From Pseudacidovorax intermedius (lineage in GTDB: Bacteria; Pseudomonadota; Gammaproteobacteria; Burkholderiales; Burkholderiaceae_C): DNA of 50,939 nt. Of the stretch, positions 1 through 10,439 are shown piece after piece. The position numbers and the translations under genes are program-made. How positions within the stretch are numbered: the stretch's first letter is position 1; each line of letters starts with the position of its first letter. Below the pieces are notes generated by a model. It made no database searches and was not told where the DNA came from. It saw only the letters and a list, made by a program, of their open reading frames with translations. The stretch is from positions 1 to 50,939 of the forward strand of contig NZ_QQAV01000019.1 of the NCBI RefSeq assembly GCF_003350475.1, written 5' to 3'.

Positions 1-187
1 TGGCTCTTTGCCCACTCGCCCTGCTCGGCACTGCCTTCTATCCGGTTCTTGTTCATCGGCTCGCAGCTTCGCTCCACGCTTCCTCCCCACACTCGGTCGC
101 CCTCGTGCAGTTGCGCTTCACTTCGTTCGTCGTGATCAACTTACGGCGGGACTTGCACCCGCAAGAGGGCGCCCATGCTGGGCGCAC
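1..187 (-). mobile_element. 5' end of a group IIC intron, cut by the window edge (left copy)
   Basis: Read on the minus strand from 187, the sequence begins GTGCGCCCAGCATGGGCGC. This fits the GUGYG start of bacterial group II introns and the first domain I helix of the IIC type. A GGGTGCAAGTCCC-like stem follows, then a purine-rich stretch containing GGGGAGGAAGC and a GATGAACAAGAACC-like segment. The order resembles domain I of the Oceanobacillus iheyensis IIC intron as I remember it. The same sequence recurs inverted at 50754-50939 with three differences: a one-base indel near 96 and two substitutions near 147-157. The reverse-transcriptase gene and domains II-VI would lie outside the window. 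Insertion directly after a terminator hairpin (188-216) is the known habit of class C introns. Family assignment is from memory, not a covariance search. Confidence 0.8.
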
Positions 188-216
188 AAAGAAGGGGCGC
201 CCCTGCAGGGCGCCCC
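188..216 (-). terminator. Rho-independent terminator, insertion site of the left intron
   Basis: On the minus strand a 9-bp perfect stem (GGGGCGCCC / GGGCGCCCC, 5-base loop) is followed by TTCTTT and then directly by the intron's GTGCG. It would end transcription of the LysR-type gene. The 265 bases between that gene's stop and this hairpin (217-481) hold no ORF that I can support. Confidence 0.75.
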
Positions 217-481
217 TTGTGTGCCGGCAATCGTCCGCGGGGAATGGCGTCAGGATCGGCAGGCCTGCTGGCTTCGCGGCGGGCATCCCCTTCGCAATGC
301 ACGGAAGACTGCGCCTGTGTCGCCGATCCCGTTTCCCGCGGGGTGCTCGACCTGGCACGACTGCAAGTTGCGCCGGGCGCCGGCGCAGGCCTGTAGGACG
401 TGCACGCTTCAGTGGCGGCGCTGTCGGCGGTTGGCGTGTCGGCCATGGCGACGGCGCTGAAGTCGCATCGCCCGAGATCGC

Positions 482-1375
482 TCAGGCGCCCGGCCCGAGC
501 GCGGCGGCGAGAAAGTCGATGAAGCTGCGCAGCGCCGGTGCCATGTACTGCCGGCTCGCATACACGGCGAAGAGCGTCGTGGCCAGTGTGCGCCATTCGG
601 GCAGCAACTCCACCAGTCGCCCCTCGGCCAGGTCCTCGTCCACCAGCCAGGCCGGCAGGTAGGCGATGCCCAGGCCGGCATGCACGGCGTGGCGGGTGAG
701 GTGGGTGTCGTCCGAGCGCATCACGGGCGTCAGCCGAAGCATAGCCTGCCGCCCGTCCGCGGCGCGCAGAACCCGGCCTTCCAACTGCACGTAGCTGGGC
801 ACGATGGCGCCCAGTCCTGCCAGGTCTTCGGGTTTCGCAGGCGTGCCGCGGGCCGCCAGGTAGGCGGGTGCGGCCACGATGTGGAAGTCCACCGTGCACA
901 AGGGCCGCGCGATCAGGGCGGCGGCCGGCTCCTGCGTGGCCCGCAGCGCCAGATCGAAGCCGTCCGCGACCAAGTCCACCCGCCGGTTGGCCAGGTGCAG
1001 GTCCACCAGCACCTCAGGGCACTGCGCGTGGTAGTCCGCCAGCAGCCGGGCCATGCGCGGGGTGGCGAACCACACCGGCGCGCTCACCTTCAGGCGTCCA
1101 CGGGGCGTGGCGTCGGCGTCGGCCACCAGCGCGGCCTCGGCGCTGTCGAGCAGGTCGAGGGCGCGGCTGCTCTGTTCGTACCAGCTGCGGCCGGCGTCGG
1201 TCAGGCTCAGGTGCCGGCTGGAGCGGTGCAGCAGCCGCGCGCCCAGGCTGCGTTCCAGCTGGGCGATGTGCCGGCTGGCCATGGGCGCAGAGAGGCCCAT
1301 GGCCTCGGCCGCGCGGGCGAAGCTGCCCGACTCGACGACCTCCCGGAAGAGCCGCAGGCTGGTGAGGCGGTCCAT
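482..1375 (-). CDS. LysR-family transcriptional regulator
   Basis: The product is 297 residues, the usual LysR length. An N-terminal winged helix-turn-helix spans about residues 4-62 (SGSFARAAEAMGLSAPMASRHIAQLE), followed by a periplasmic-binding-protein-like effector domain. The start is placed at the MDRLTSLRLF methionine because that is where LysR proteins begin; the frame stays open upstream to an ATG at 1420. The gene is divergent from the DOPA-dioxygenase-like gene at 1480. The 104 bases between them carry three GATTG(C/T)G(C/G) direct repeats (from 1381, 1407 and 1422), which could be operator half-sites. Regulation of that neighbour is inferred from the divergent layout; the effector is unknown. 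Confidence 0.9.
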   Translation of the reverse strand: MDRLTSLRLFREVVESGSFARAAEAMGLSAPMASRHIAQLERSLGARLLHRSSRHLSLTDAGRSWYEQSSRALDLLDSAEAALVADADATPRGRLKVSAPVWFATPRMARLLADYHAQCPEVLVDLHLANRRVDLVADGFDLALRATQEPAAALIARPLCTVDFHIVAAPAYLAARGTPAKPEDLAGLGAIVPSYVQLEGRVLRAADGRQAMLRLTPVMRSDDTHLTRHAVHAGLGIAYLPAWLVDEDLAEGRLVELLPEWRTLATTLFAVYASRQYMAPALRSFIDFLAAALGPGA

Positions 1376-1380
1376 GTCTT

Positions 1381-1428
1381 GATTGCGCGAAATGAAACTG
1401 AACCTTGATTGTGCGGCCATCGATTGCG
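1381..1428. promoter_or_regulatory. Direct-repeat cluster between divergent LysR and dioxygenase genes
   Basis: TTGATTGCGCG (from 1379) and TTGATTGTGCG (from 1405) are nearly identical and spaced 26 bases. A third GATTGCGG lies at 1422. They sit just upstream of the LysR start, where autoregulatory LysR operators usually lie. The operator role is inferred. Confidence 0.35.
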
Positions 1429-1479
1429 GCCGGCGAAAGGTCTAAAGTCCATCCCAACACGATTCAGGAGCCTCTTGCC

Positions 1480-2313
1480 ATGAGCACGATCAAAAGCCCG
1501 CGTCTGCCGACCTACTTCATCTCCCACGGGGGCGGCCCCTGGCCCTGGATGAAGGCGGAGATGGGCGACACCTATGCCCGCCTGGAGGCCGCGCTGGCCG
1601 ACATGCCGCGGCAGATCGGCCGTAAGCCGCGCGCCATCCTGATGGTTTCGGCCCACTGGGAGCGCCCGCGCTTCACGGTGCAGGCCAATCCGCATCCGTC
1701 CATGGTCTACGACTACGGCGGCTTTCCGGCCCACACCTACCAGGTGCGCTACGACGCCCCGGGCGACCCGGCGCTGGCCCAGCGCGTGCAGGCGCTGATC
1801 GAGGCGGCCGGCCTGCCGGCGGGCATCGACGCCGAACGCGGCTACGACCACGGCATGTTCTCGCCGATGAAGGCGATCTACCCGGATGCGGACGTGCCAG
1901 TGATCCAGCTCTCGCTGCGCCAGGGCCTGGACCCGGCCGAGCACCTGGCACTGGGCCGTGCGCTGGCACCGCTGCGCGACGAGGATGTGCTGATCGTGGC
2001 CAGCGGCCTGAGCTACCACAACCTGCGTGCCTTCGGCTCCCAGGCCGCGGCACCGTCGCGGGCCTTCGACGACTGGCTGGGCCAGACGCTGGCGCAGGGC
2101 GACCAGGCCGCCCGCGCCCAGGGCCTGATCGGCTGGGAATCGGCCCCCGCCGCCCGCATCGCGCATCCGCGCGAGGAGCACCTGATCCCGCTGATGGTGG
2201 CCGTCGGCGCCGCCGAGCATGAGGCAGCGCACCGCGTGTACTACGAGAACGGCTTCATGGGGGGCCTGACCGTCTCGAGCTACCGCTTCGGCGACGCCCC
2301 CGGCACGCAGTGA
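1480..2313 (+). CDS. Extradiol (LigB/DODA-type) dioxygenase, YgiD-like
   Basis: The product has 277 residues and belongs to the class III extradiol ring-cleavage dioxygenase superfamily, DODA/YgiD branch, a cytosolic metal enzyme that opens catecholic rings such as DOPA. Visible metal-site signatures are SHGGGPW with His16, SAHWE with His59, GYDHGMFSP, and HPREEHLIPL in the last fifth. The ATG at 1480 has a CAGGAG ribosome-binding site at 1465-1470. The divergent LysR gene probably controls it. The natural substrate cannot be read from the sequence. A dispersed palindromic repeat follows at 2321. Confidence 0.85.
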   Translation: MSTIKSPRLPTYFISHGGGPWPWMKAEMGDTYARLEAALADMPRQIGRKPRAILMVSAHWERPRFTVQANPHPSMVYDYGGFPAHTYQVRYDAPGDPALAQRVQALIEAAGLPAGIDAERGYDHGMFSPMKAIYPDADVPVIQLSLRQGLDPAEHLALGRALAPLRDEDVLIVASGLSYHNLRAFGSQAAAPSRAFDDWLGQTLAQGDQAARAQGLIGWESAPAARIAHPREEHLIPLMVAVGAAEHEAAHRVYYENGFMGGLTVSSYRFGDAPGTQ

Positions 2314-2320
2314 TCAAAAG

Positions 2321-2358
2321 CCCCTCTCCCCAACCCTCTCCCACAAGGGGAGAGGGAG
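2321..2358 (+). repeat. Dispersed palindromic repeat (copy 1)
   Basis: CCCCTCTCCCC, two bases, CCCTCTCCC, then a four-base spacer and GGGGAGAGGGAG. It matches the inverted copy at 8201-8239 at nearly all positions and can fold on itself (CCCTCTCCC / GGGGAGAGGG). It lies 7 bases after the dioxygenase stop, so it may also act as a transcript end. Such GGGAGAGGG palindromes are common intergenic repeats in proteobacteria. Confidence 0.7.
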
Positions 2359-2404
2359 AGGCGGACCGGCGCCGCCCTGGTGTGGCCGCTATGCTCCGGC
2401 GCCG

Positions 2405-3247
2405 ATGACCACCGACACCGACCTCCTGGCCTTTGCCGAGCGCCATCCGCGCCTCTTCGTGCTGACCGGCGCCGGCGTCAGCACCGAATCCGGCATCCCG
2501 GACTACCGGGATGCCCAGGGCAACTGGAAGCGCCCGCCGCCCGTCACCTTCCAGGCCTTCATGGGCGAGGAAGCCACCCGCAAGCGTTATTGGGCGCGGA
2601 GCATGATCGGCTGGCGCACCATGGGCCAGGCGCAGCCCGGGCCCGCGCACCGCGCCCTGGCCGCGCTGGAGTCGCAGGGCCGTGTCGCCATGCTGCTGAC
2701 CCAGAACGTCGACGGCCTGCACCAGGCGGCGGGCAGCCGCAACGTCATCGACCTGCATGGCCGCATCGACACCGTGCGCTGCATGGCCTGCGAGCACCGC
2801 CTGCCGCGCGTCGACTTCCAGGCCGAGCTGCTGCGCCTCAACCCCGACTGGGCCGCGCTGGACGCCCGGGCCGCGCCCGACGGCGACGCCGACCTGGAGG
2901 TGCGCGACTTCTCGGGCTTCGACATTCCGGCCTGTCCCGCCTGCGGCGGGCTGCTCAAGCCCGACGTCGTGTTCTTCGGCGAAAGCGTGCCACGCCACCG
3001 CGTCGATGCGGCGTATTCGGCGCTGGACGCGGCCGACGGCGTGCTGGTCGTCGGCTCCTCGCTGATGGTGTATTCGGGCTTCCGCTTCGTGCAGCGGGCG
3101 GCGGAACGCGCCCTGCCGGTGGCGGCGCTCAACCTCGGCCGGACGCGGGCGGACGGCCTGCTGTCGCTGAAGGTCGAGGCGCCGATCGGGCCGGCGCTGG
3201 AGCGCCTGGCCGGCCTGCTGGTGCCGCCGGACGTTCGCGCGGCCTGA
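2405..3247 (+). CDS. NAD-dependent protein deacylase (sirtuin, SIR2 family)
   Basis: The product has 280 residues and removes acyl groups from lysine side chains using NAD+. The NAD-binding signature TGAGVSTESGIPDYR lies at about 21-35, TQNVDGLHQAAG at 99-110, the catalytic His118 in DLHGR, and GSSLMVYSG near the C-terminus. Zinc ligands are Cys126/Cys129 and Cys177/Cys180. The long insert between the zinc pairs and the STESGIPDYR wording suggest a class II (SIRT4-like) enzyme. The start ATG has no obvious Shine-Dalgarno sequence. It lies 188 bases before the AcoR-like activator on the same strand; no functional link is shown. Confidence 0.9.
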   Translation: MTTDTDLLAFAERHPRLFVLTGAGVSTESGIPDYRDAQGNWKRPPPVTFQAFMGEEATRKRYWARSMIGWRTMGQAQPGPAHRALAALESQGRVAMLLTQNVDGLHQAAGSRNVIDLHGRIDTVRCMACEHRLPRVDFQAELLRLNPDWAALDARAAPDGDADLEVRDFSGFDIPACPACGGLLKPDVVFFGESVPRHRVDAAYSALDAADGVLVVGSSLMVYSGFRFVQRAAERALPVAALNLGRTRADGLLSLKVEAPIGPALERLAGLLVPPDVRAA

Positions 3248-3435
3248 GGGGCGGATTCGCGGGCGCTCCGTACAGGACTTGCGCCCGGACGACGTCCCTC
3301 CAGACCTGCAGCGACGCGCGCTCGGTCACCACCGGCGTGCTTCCATGCGCCGGCGCAAGCTTCGCAACAGCCAAGGGTGCTAAAAGACGCCCAACCGCGC
3401 GGCCACGCAGCCGCCCGGGCAGGAGACAACACGCC

Positions 3436-5388
<1,953 letters not shown>

Positions 5389-5522
5389 ACGACACGCCGG
5401 CGCGGCGGGAAGGGCTCGCTTAGGCCAGCCTTAAGCCGGCCCGTCGGCCGGGAACGCCCCGTGGTGCGTTGGAGTCCCATCCACGCAAGGCCCATGCTGG
5501 GCCGAGGAAGGACGACCGAACC

Positions 5523-6248
5523 ATGACACCCCAAGAACTGTCCATGCTCGAAGACCTGCTGCAGCGGCTGGCCGCAGTGCACGGCGTGCAGAAGGACCCC
5601 CAGGCCGATGCGCTGATCCGTGAACGCCTGGCCGGCCAGCCCGATGCGCTGTACCTGCTGACCCAGCGCACGCTGCTGCTGGAACATGCGCTGCAGGACG
5701 CCCAGCGCCAACTGGCGCAACGCGCCGCCGCACCGGCCGACCCGGGCGGCACCGCCTTCCTGCAGCGCGGTCTGGAGCCCGGCTTCGGGCGCGAGACGGC
5801 CGATCCGGATGCCTACAACCCCGGCCGGCCTGCCTACCGCGGCGCGCCCTCGGGCTATGCCCCCGGTGCGCCGGCCGTTGCACCCGCTGCGGCACCCGGA
5901 TGGCGCGAACGCCTCTTCGGCGCCGCGCCAGCGGCAGCGCCGGCCCCAAGCAGCGGCCCGAGCTTCCTGGGCCAGGCCGCCAGCGCCGCGGCCGGGGTGG
6001 CGGGCGGCATGTTCCTGTTCAATGGCATCGAGCACCTGCTCGGTGGCCGCAGCGGCGCAGGCGGCGGTGGCTTCCTGGGCCTGGGCGGCGGCAATGTCGG
6101 TACGCCCGAGGTGATCGAGAACGTCACCCAGAACTTCTACGAGGATGGCAGCGGCGGCGGTGGAGATACGCGGCAACTGGCCGATGACGCCGGCGGCGAC
6201 TGGTCGGGCTTCGACGGCGGTTCCTTCGACGACGACCAGATCGTCTGA
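5523..6248 (+). CDS. DUF2076 family protein
   Basis: The product has 241 residues and no known biochemical role. The N-terminal 60 residues are helical and hydrophilic (MTPQELSMLEDLLQRLAAV), typical of DUF2076. An Ala/Pro/Gly-rich linker follows, then a short hydrophobic Ala/Gly segment (QAASAAAGVAGGMFLFNGIEHLL), a glycine run and a very acidic tail ending DDDQIV. The ATG at 5523 has GAGGAAGG at 5504-5511. It stands alone between the AcoR-like gene (134 bases upstream) and thiE on the opposite strand. Confidence 0.8.
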   Translation: MTPQELSMLEDLLQRLAAVHGVQKDPQADALIRERLAGQPDALYLLTQRTLLLEHALQDAQRQLAQRAAAPADPGGTAFLQRGLEPGFGRETADPDAYNPGRPAYRGAPSGYAPGAPAVAPAAAPGWRERLFGAAPAAAPAPSSGPSFLGQAASAAAGVAGGMFLFNGIEHLLGGRSGAGGGGFLGLGGGNVGTPEVIENVTQNFYEDGSGGGGDTRQLADDAGGDWSGFDGGSFDDDQIV

Positions 6249-6335
6249 GGCCGGCACCGCGTGGTGGCGGCAGCGCTTGCTACGTGCAGAGATGTGTAAG
6301 GCCGACCCAGAGCGGCCGACGGAAGCGCTCCAGGC

Positions 6336-7256
6336 TCAGGCCCGGGGCGCTTCGCGCATCCTGGCCATCAGCAGGCGCGCCGCAGCCTCCGGATCGTCCG
6401 CCCCGACGAAGGCCCGCACCACCGCGATGCTGCCCACGCCGCTGGCCAGCGCCTGCGGCAGCCGATCGGCGTCGATGCCGCCGATGGCGACCAGCGGATA
6501 GCCGCGCATCAGCCGCGCGTAGTCATGCAGGCGCGCCAGGCCCTGCGGCGCGGTCGCCATCTTCTTGAGCGTCGTCGGGAACACCGCGCCGAGAGCCAGG
6601 TAGCTGGGGCTGACGGCATCGGCCCGCACCATCTCGGCATAGCCGTGGGTGCTGACGCCCAGTCGCAAGCCGGAGGCGCGCAGTTCCTGGACCTCGTCCG
6701 CCGTCAGCGCGTCCAGGTCTTCCTGGCCCAGGTGAACGCCATAGGCGCCGGCCGCGATGGCCTGCCGCCAGTGATCGTTGATGAAGAGCAGGGCGTCGGT
6801 GCCCCGGACGGCGGCGATGGCGGCGTCGATCTCGCGGGCGACGGCGGCGGCGTCGTCGGACTTGAAGCGCAACTGCACCGTCGGGATGCCCGCCCGCGCC
6901 GCACGACCGACCCATTCGGCGTCGGGCAGCACGGCGTACAGGCCCAGCGCCACGGGGCAAGGTGCGAAGGCATCCTCGCGGGACTGGGGCGGAAAGTCGC
7001 GCAGTCCGAAGTCGGCGGGAGAGTCGGGCCAGGCGCTGGCGTCGAAGCGGCCCAGGCGGCGCTGGGTCACCGCCTGCCAAGCACGGCCCAGGCATTCGGC
7101 GTCCACCTCGATGAAGCCCAGTGCGGCGCAGGCGGCCTTGGCGCCGCGGTAGACCGGGTCTTCGTCGTGGAAAGGGCCGACCGCCACCGGCGGGTGTCCG
7201 TCGAAGCGACCACGGTGGGCGGCGAGGATGGCGGTCTGGATCTCTTGGGCGTTCAT
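6336..7256 (-). CDS. thiE: Thiamine-phosphate synthase ThiE with N-terminal extension
   Basis: ThiE joins HMP-PP and the thiazole phosphate to give thiamine phosphate. The product has 306 residues, about 95 more than the usual 210. The TIM-barrel core starts near residue 105 (LGLYAVLPD) and contains VQLRFK, LLFINDHWRQAI, GAYGVHLGQEDLDAL, LGVSTHG, ALGAVFPTTLKK and PLVAIGGI. The first ~100 residues (AHRGRFDGHPPVAVGP...) match no domain I recognise. The ATG at 7256 follows an ACGGAG site. It is the last gene of the thiO-thiS-thiG-thiE run, 59 bases after thiG. Confidence 0.9.
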   Translation of the reverse strand: MNAQEIQTAILAAHRGRFDGHPPVAVGPFHDEDPVYRGAKAACAALGFIEVDAECLGRAWQAVTQRRLGRFDASAWPDSPADFGLRDFPPQSREDAFAPCPVALGLYAVLPDAEWVGRAARAGIPTVQLRFKSDDAAAVAREIDAAIAAVRGTDALLFINDHWRQAIAAGAYGVHLGQEDLDALTADEVQELRASGLRLGVSTHGYAEMVRADAVSPSYLALGAVFPTTLKKMATAPQGLARLHDYARLMRGYPLVAIGGIDADRLPQALASGVGSIAVVRAFVGADDPEAAARLLMARMREAPRA

Positions 7257-7315
7257 GGATGGCTCCGTGTTCTTATTGGCGGGGGCGCGGCTGCGGCGCG
7301 CGTGCCGCAGCAGGC

Positions 7316-8137
7316 TCAGCCACCGTTCTGGGCGTGGTGCCAGAAGGGCGTGCCCAGGACGGGCGTGCTGGGTTGGGCCGCGTCCTGCGCGCTCATGGCG
7401 CCAGCCCGGAAGGCCGCGCGCCCCGCGGCGACCGCGTCGGCGAAGGCGCCGGCCATGGCCACCGGGTCCTGCGCCAGGGCCACGGCGGTGTTCAGCAGCA
7501 CGCCGTCGTAGCCCCATTCCAGCACCTGGCAGGCATGCGAGGGCAGGCCCAGGCCGGCGTCGACCAGCATCGGCACCGTGAGCCGCTCGCGCAGCACCTG
7601 CATGGCATAGGGGTTGACCGGCCCGCGGCCGGTGCCGATGGGCGCGGCCCAGGGCATCACGGCCTGGCAGCCGACATCGACCAGCCGCTGGCACAGCACC
7701 AGATCCTCGGTGCAGTAGGGCAGCACCTGGAAGCCGTCCTTGATCAGCCGCTCGGCCGCGCCCACCAGTTGCAGTGTGTCGGGCTGCAGGGTGTAGTCGT
7801 CGCCGATCAGCTCCAGCTTGATCCAGGGCGTCTCGAACAGCTCGCGTGCCATGTGGGCAGTGGCGATGGCCTCCTGCACGCTGTGGCAGCCGGCGGTGTT
7901 GGGCAGCACCGGCACGTCCAGGCGGCGCAGCAGTTCCCAGAAGCCATTGTCGGCCTTGGCGCCGCCGGGCGCCGCGCTCTGGCGGCGCAGCGAGGCGGTG
8001 AGCATGGCCGGGCGGGCGCGCTGCACGGCGGCTTCGAGCACGTCGGGTGAGGGATAGCGGGCGGTGCCCAGCAGCAGCCGGCTCTGGAATCGCTGGCCGT
8101 AGAGCACCAGCGCGTCGGCGGTTTCAGGGGTGGTCAT
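7316..8137 (-). CDS. thiG: Thiazole synthase ThiG
   Basis: ThiG forms the thiazole phosphate carboxylate from deoxyxylulose 5-phosphate, dehydroglycine (from ThiO) and the ThiS thiocarboxylate. The product has 273 residues and is cytosolic. Visible signatures are [10 protein letters not shown], the Schiff-base lysine Lys107 in [41 protein letters not shown] and [20 protein letters not shown]. The start ATG at 8137 is preferred; the frame extends to a TTG at 8242, but that extension is encoded by the palindromic repeat at 8201-8239. thiS lies 126 bases upstream. Confidence 0.95.
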   Translation of the reverse strand: MTTPETADALVLYGQRFQSRLLLGTARYPSPDVLEAAVQRARPAMLTASLRRQSAAPGGAKADNGFWELLRRLDVPVLPNTAGCHSVQEAIATAHMARELFETPWIKLELIGDDYTLQPDTLQLVGAAERLIKDGFQVLPYCTEDLVLCQRLVDVGCQAVMPWAAPIGTGRGPVNPYAMQVLRERLTVPMLVDAGLGLPSHACQVLEWGYDGVLLNTAVALAQDPVAMAGAFADAVAAGRAAFRAGAMSAQDAAQPSTPVLGTPFWHHAQNGG

Positions 8138-8200
8138 GGGCGTGTCCTTTCGTCGATGGCCGCAGCGCCGTCGAGCCAGTCGTTCAGCGAAGCGGCATTC

Positions 8201-8239
8201 CTCCCTCTCCCCTCGCGGGAGAGGGCCGGGGAGAGGGGG
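8201..8239 (-). repeat. Dispersed palindromic repeat (copy 2)
   Basis: This is the same element as at 2321-2358, here on the minus strand inside the thiS-thiG gap, where it could form an mRNA hairpin. The differences are purine transitions in the spacers (AA to GG, ACA to GCG). Confidence 0.7.
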
Positions 8240-8263
8240 CAAGGCGCAAGCGTGGTCAGCATC

Positions 8264-8464
8264 TCAGCCCCCGGTGACGGGCCGGATCACCTCGACCTCG
8301 TCGCCGGCCTGCAGGGCGCGCGCCGCATAGGCCGAGCGGGGCACGAAGTCGCGGTTGACGGCGGCCGCGAAGGGCGGGGCGGGAGCGAGCAGGGCGATGG
8401 CGTCGGCCAGCGTGGCGCCGGAAGGCAGCTCGCGCGGCTCGCCGTTGAGCAGGATGTTCATCAT
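8264..8464 (-). CDS. thiS: Sulfur-carrier protein ThiS
   Basis: The product has 66 residues and a ubiquitin-like fold, and ends in the essential GlyGly (EVEVIRPVTGG) whose C-terminus is adenylated and thiocarboxylated to donate sulfur to ThiG. Two start codons are adjacent (ATGATG). The first overlaps the thiO stop by four bases, the second by one, so translation is coupled to thiO either way. Confidence 0.92.
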   Translation of the reverse strand: MMNILLNGEPRELPSGATLADAIALLAPAPPFAAAVNRDFVPRSAYAARALQAGDEVEVIRPVTGG

Positions 8465-9561
8465 CGGGCGGGAAGGTGTTCGATGCCGATCTGCAGGCGC
8501 TCGGCCAGGGGCGATTCGCGATGCTGCAGGCTCTGCATGGCAGCGTCGAGCATGGCGGGCGCGATCATGAAGCCGTGCCGGTAGAGCCCGTTGATCTGCA
8601 GCACCCGCTCGCCCAGCCAGCGCAGTGCCGGCAGGTTGTCGGGCAGGGTGGGCCGGCACTGGGCGGCGATCTCGACGATGCGCGCCTCGGCAAAGCCGCT
8701 GTGCACGGTGTAGGCGGCCGACAGCAGCTCCAGCACCGAGCGCACGCTCGGCGGAGACATGTCGTCCGATTCGATCTCGGTCGCGCCGATCACGAACAGG
8801 TGGTCCTGCTTGGGCGCGATGTAGATGGGGTAGCGCGGATGCACCAGGCGCGTGGGCCGCTGCAGCGTGACCTCGGGCGCATGGATGCGGGCCACTTCGC
8901 CGCGCACACCGCGCACGGCCGGCCACTGGGCATGCGCGCCCAGGCCGCGGCAGTCGATGACGCGCTCGCGCAGGCCGGGGGACAGGTCCTGCGGGCTGCG
9001 GGTGCTGTGCCAGTGCAGGCGCACCTGGGGATGCGCCTCCAGCGCCTGCTGCAGCGCGGCCAGCAACTGGCGGTTGTCGAGCTGGCCTTCGCCCGGCAGC
9101 AGCAGGCCCTGCATGAAGCGGCCGGCCAGGGCGGGCTCGGCCTCGGCCAGGGCCGTCGCGTCCAGCGACTGCGGCGCCGTCAGCGAGGGCTGCTGCGCCT
9201 GGTTGTGAGCCAGGATGCGGCCCAGGCGGCCGGCGTCGGCGGCGTCCTGACGGTGCCAGACCACCAGCGTGCCGGCCTGCTGGAAGAACACCGGCGCCGG
9301 CAGTTCCGCCAGCAGCTGTGGCCAGCGGCCGAGCGCATATTCGCCCATGCGCACCACCGACAGCGGCGCCACGGCCGATTCGGCCAGCGGCGCCAGCATG
9401 GCGGCGGCCACGCGGGCGGCGGCGCCCTGGGCATCGGGGCCCTGGGCCTCGTGCAGTTCTACCGCGCAGCCGGCGCGGGCCAGGCTGAGTGCCATCAGCC
9501 GACCCATCAGCCCGCCGCCCAGCACCCAGGCCTTGTCAAAGTCCAGCGAAGTTCCCGTCAT
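8461..9561 (-). CDS. thiO: FAD-dependent glycine oxidase ThiO
   Basis: ThiO oxidises glycine with O2 to the dehydroglycine needed by ThiG, the aerobic alternative to ThiH. The product has 366 residues and a DAAO-type fold. The N-terminal dinucleotide motif VLGGGLMGRLMALSLARAG is followed by AAARVAAAMLAPLAE, VRGVRGEV, YIAPKQDHLFVIGATEIES and the C-terminal INGLYRHGFMIAPAM. It heads a tightly coupled thiO-thiS pair. Its start is 41 bases from the divergent thiD start, leaving almost no room for two promoters. Confidence 0.93.
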   Translation of the reverse strand: MTGTSLDFDKAWVLGGGLMGRLMALSLARAGCAVELHEAQGPDAQGAAARVAAAMLAPLAESAVAPLSVVRMGEYALGRWPQLLAELPAPVFFQQAGTLVVWHRQDAADAGRLGRILAHNQAQQPSLTAPQSLDATALAEAEPALAGRFMQGLLLPGEGQLDNRQLLAALQQALEAHPQVRLHWHSTRSPQDLSPGLRERVIDCRGLGAHAQWPAVRGVRGEVARIHAPEVTLQRPTRLVHPRYPIYIAPKQDHLFVIGATEIESDDMSPPSVRSVLELLSAAYTVHSGFAEARIVEIAAQCRPTLPDNLPALRWLGERVLQINGLYRHGFMIAPAMLDAAMQSLQHRESPLAERLQIGIEHLPAR

Positions 9562-9602
9562 CGAAAAGACACGCTCCTTGCAGCACGGATAATTTCGGGC
9601 CC

Positions 9603-10439
9603 ATGACCATTCCCACCCAGCGCTACGCGCGCGTGCTCACCATCGCCGGCTCCGACAGCGGCGGCGGCGCCGGCATCCAGGCCGACCTCAAGACCTTCGC
9701 CGCGCTGGGCTGCTACGGCATGAGCGCCATCACGGCCCTCACCGCCCAGAACACCCGCGGCGTGAGCGGCATCCATCCCGTGCCGCCTGCCTTCCTCAAG
9801 GCTCAGCTGCAGGCCGTGATCGAGGACATCGGCGTCGACGCCGTCAAGCTGGGCATGCTGCATGCGCCCGAGGTGGTGGAGGTGGTGGCCTGGGCCATCG
9901 ACCATTACCGCCTGCCCAACGTGGTGCTCGACCCGGTCATGGTCGCCACCAGCGGCGACCGGCTGATCGCCGCCGAGACGGTGGAGCGGCTGGTGGCCGA
10001 GCTCTTCCCGCGTGCGGTGCTGATCACGCCCAACCTGGACGAGGCGGCGCTGCTGGTGGGCCATGCCATGGCCGATGCCGATGCGCTGGAAGGCGCCGCG
10101 GCCGAACTGCTGGCGCAGGGGGCACGAGGCGTTCTGCTCAAGGGCGGGCACCTGCCGGGCGATGAGGTCGTGGACCTGCTGGCCCTGGCCGATGGCGAGC
10201 GCCACCGCTTTGCCGCGCCCCGCATCCAGAGCCGCAACCTGCATGGCACGGGCTGCACGCTGTCCTCCGCCATCGCCTGCGGGCTTGCGCTGGGCAAGCC
10301 GCTGCCCCAGGCGGTGGCCGATGCCCGCGAGTACGTGCGCGGCGCCATGCAGGCCGGCGTGACCGTCAAGGTGGGCGAAGGCCACGGCCCGCTCAACCAT
10401 GGCTTCGCACCGCAGGCGACGGTGCGCCTGCCGCTGTAG
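9603..10439 (+). CDS. thiD: Hydroxymethylpyrimidine (phosphate) kinase ThiD
   Basis: ThiD phosphorylates HMP and HMP-P to HMP-PP for ThiE. The product has 278 residues and a ribokinase fold. Motifs are LTIAGSDSGGGAGIQADLKTF, VKLGMLHAPEVV, DPVMVATSGDRL, LITPNLDEAALL, LLKGGHLPG and the anion-hole/catalytic NLHGTGCTLSSAIACGLA. It is the only thiamine gene on the plus strand and sits between cytX and thiO. Its 3' end overlaps cytX by 47 bases, convergently. A GATAAT -10-like hexamer at 9588-9593 would start RNA only a few bases before the ATG, so the mRNA may be nearly leaderless. Confidence 0.95.
   Translation: MTIPTQRYARVLTIAGSDSGGGAGIQADLKTFAALGCYGMSAITALTAQNTRGVSGIHPVPPAFLKAQLQAVIEDIGVDAVKLGMLHAPEVVEVVAWAIDHYRLPNVVLDPVMVATSGDRLIAAETVERLVAELFPRAVLITPNLDEAALLVGHAMADADALEGAAAELLAQGARGVLLKGGHLPGDEVVDLLALADGERHRFAAPRIQSRNLHGTGCTLSSAIACGLALGKPLPQAVADAREYVRGAMQAGVTVKVGEGHGPLNHGFAPQATVRLPL

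Noticed and set aside
141..899. 252-codon minus-strand open frame overlapping the LysR gene and running into the intron
   Set aside because: It overlaps the well-supported LysR frame, reads through a terminator into the repeat and has an Arg/Pro/Ala-rich composition typical of shadow frames in GC-rich DNA.
2380..3435. Upstream extension of the AcoR-like gene to 1002 residues
   Set aside because: The extension overlaps the sirtuin gene in a different frame and is low-complexity Arg/Ala/Gly; AGGAGA before 3436 marks the start.
7257..7694. In-frame upstream extension of thiE to 452 residues
   Set aside because: The extra part lies over the end of thiG in another frame and looks like a shadow product; the ATG at 7256 has a ribosome-binding site.
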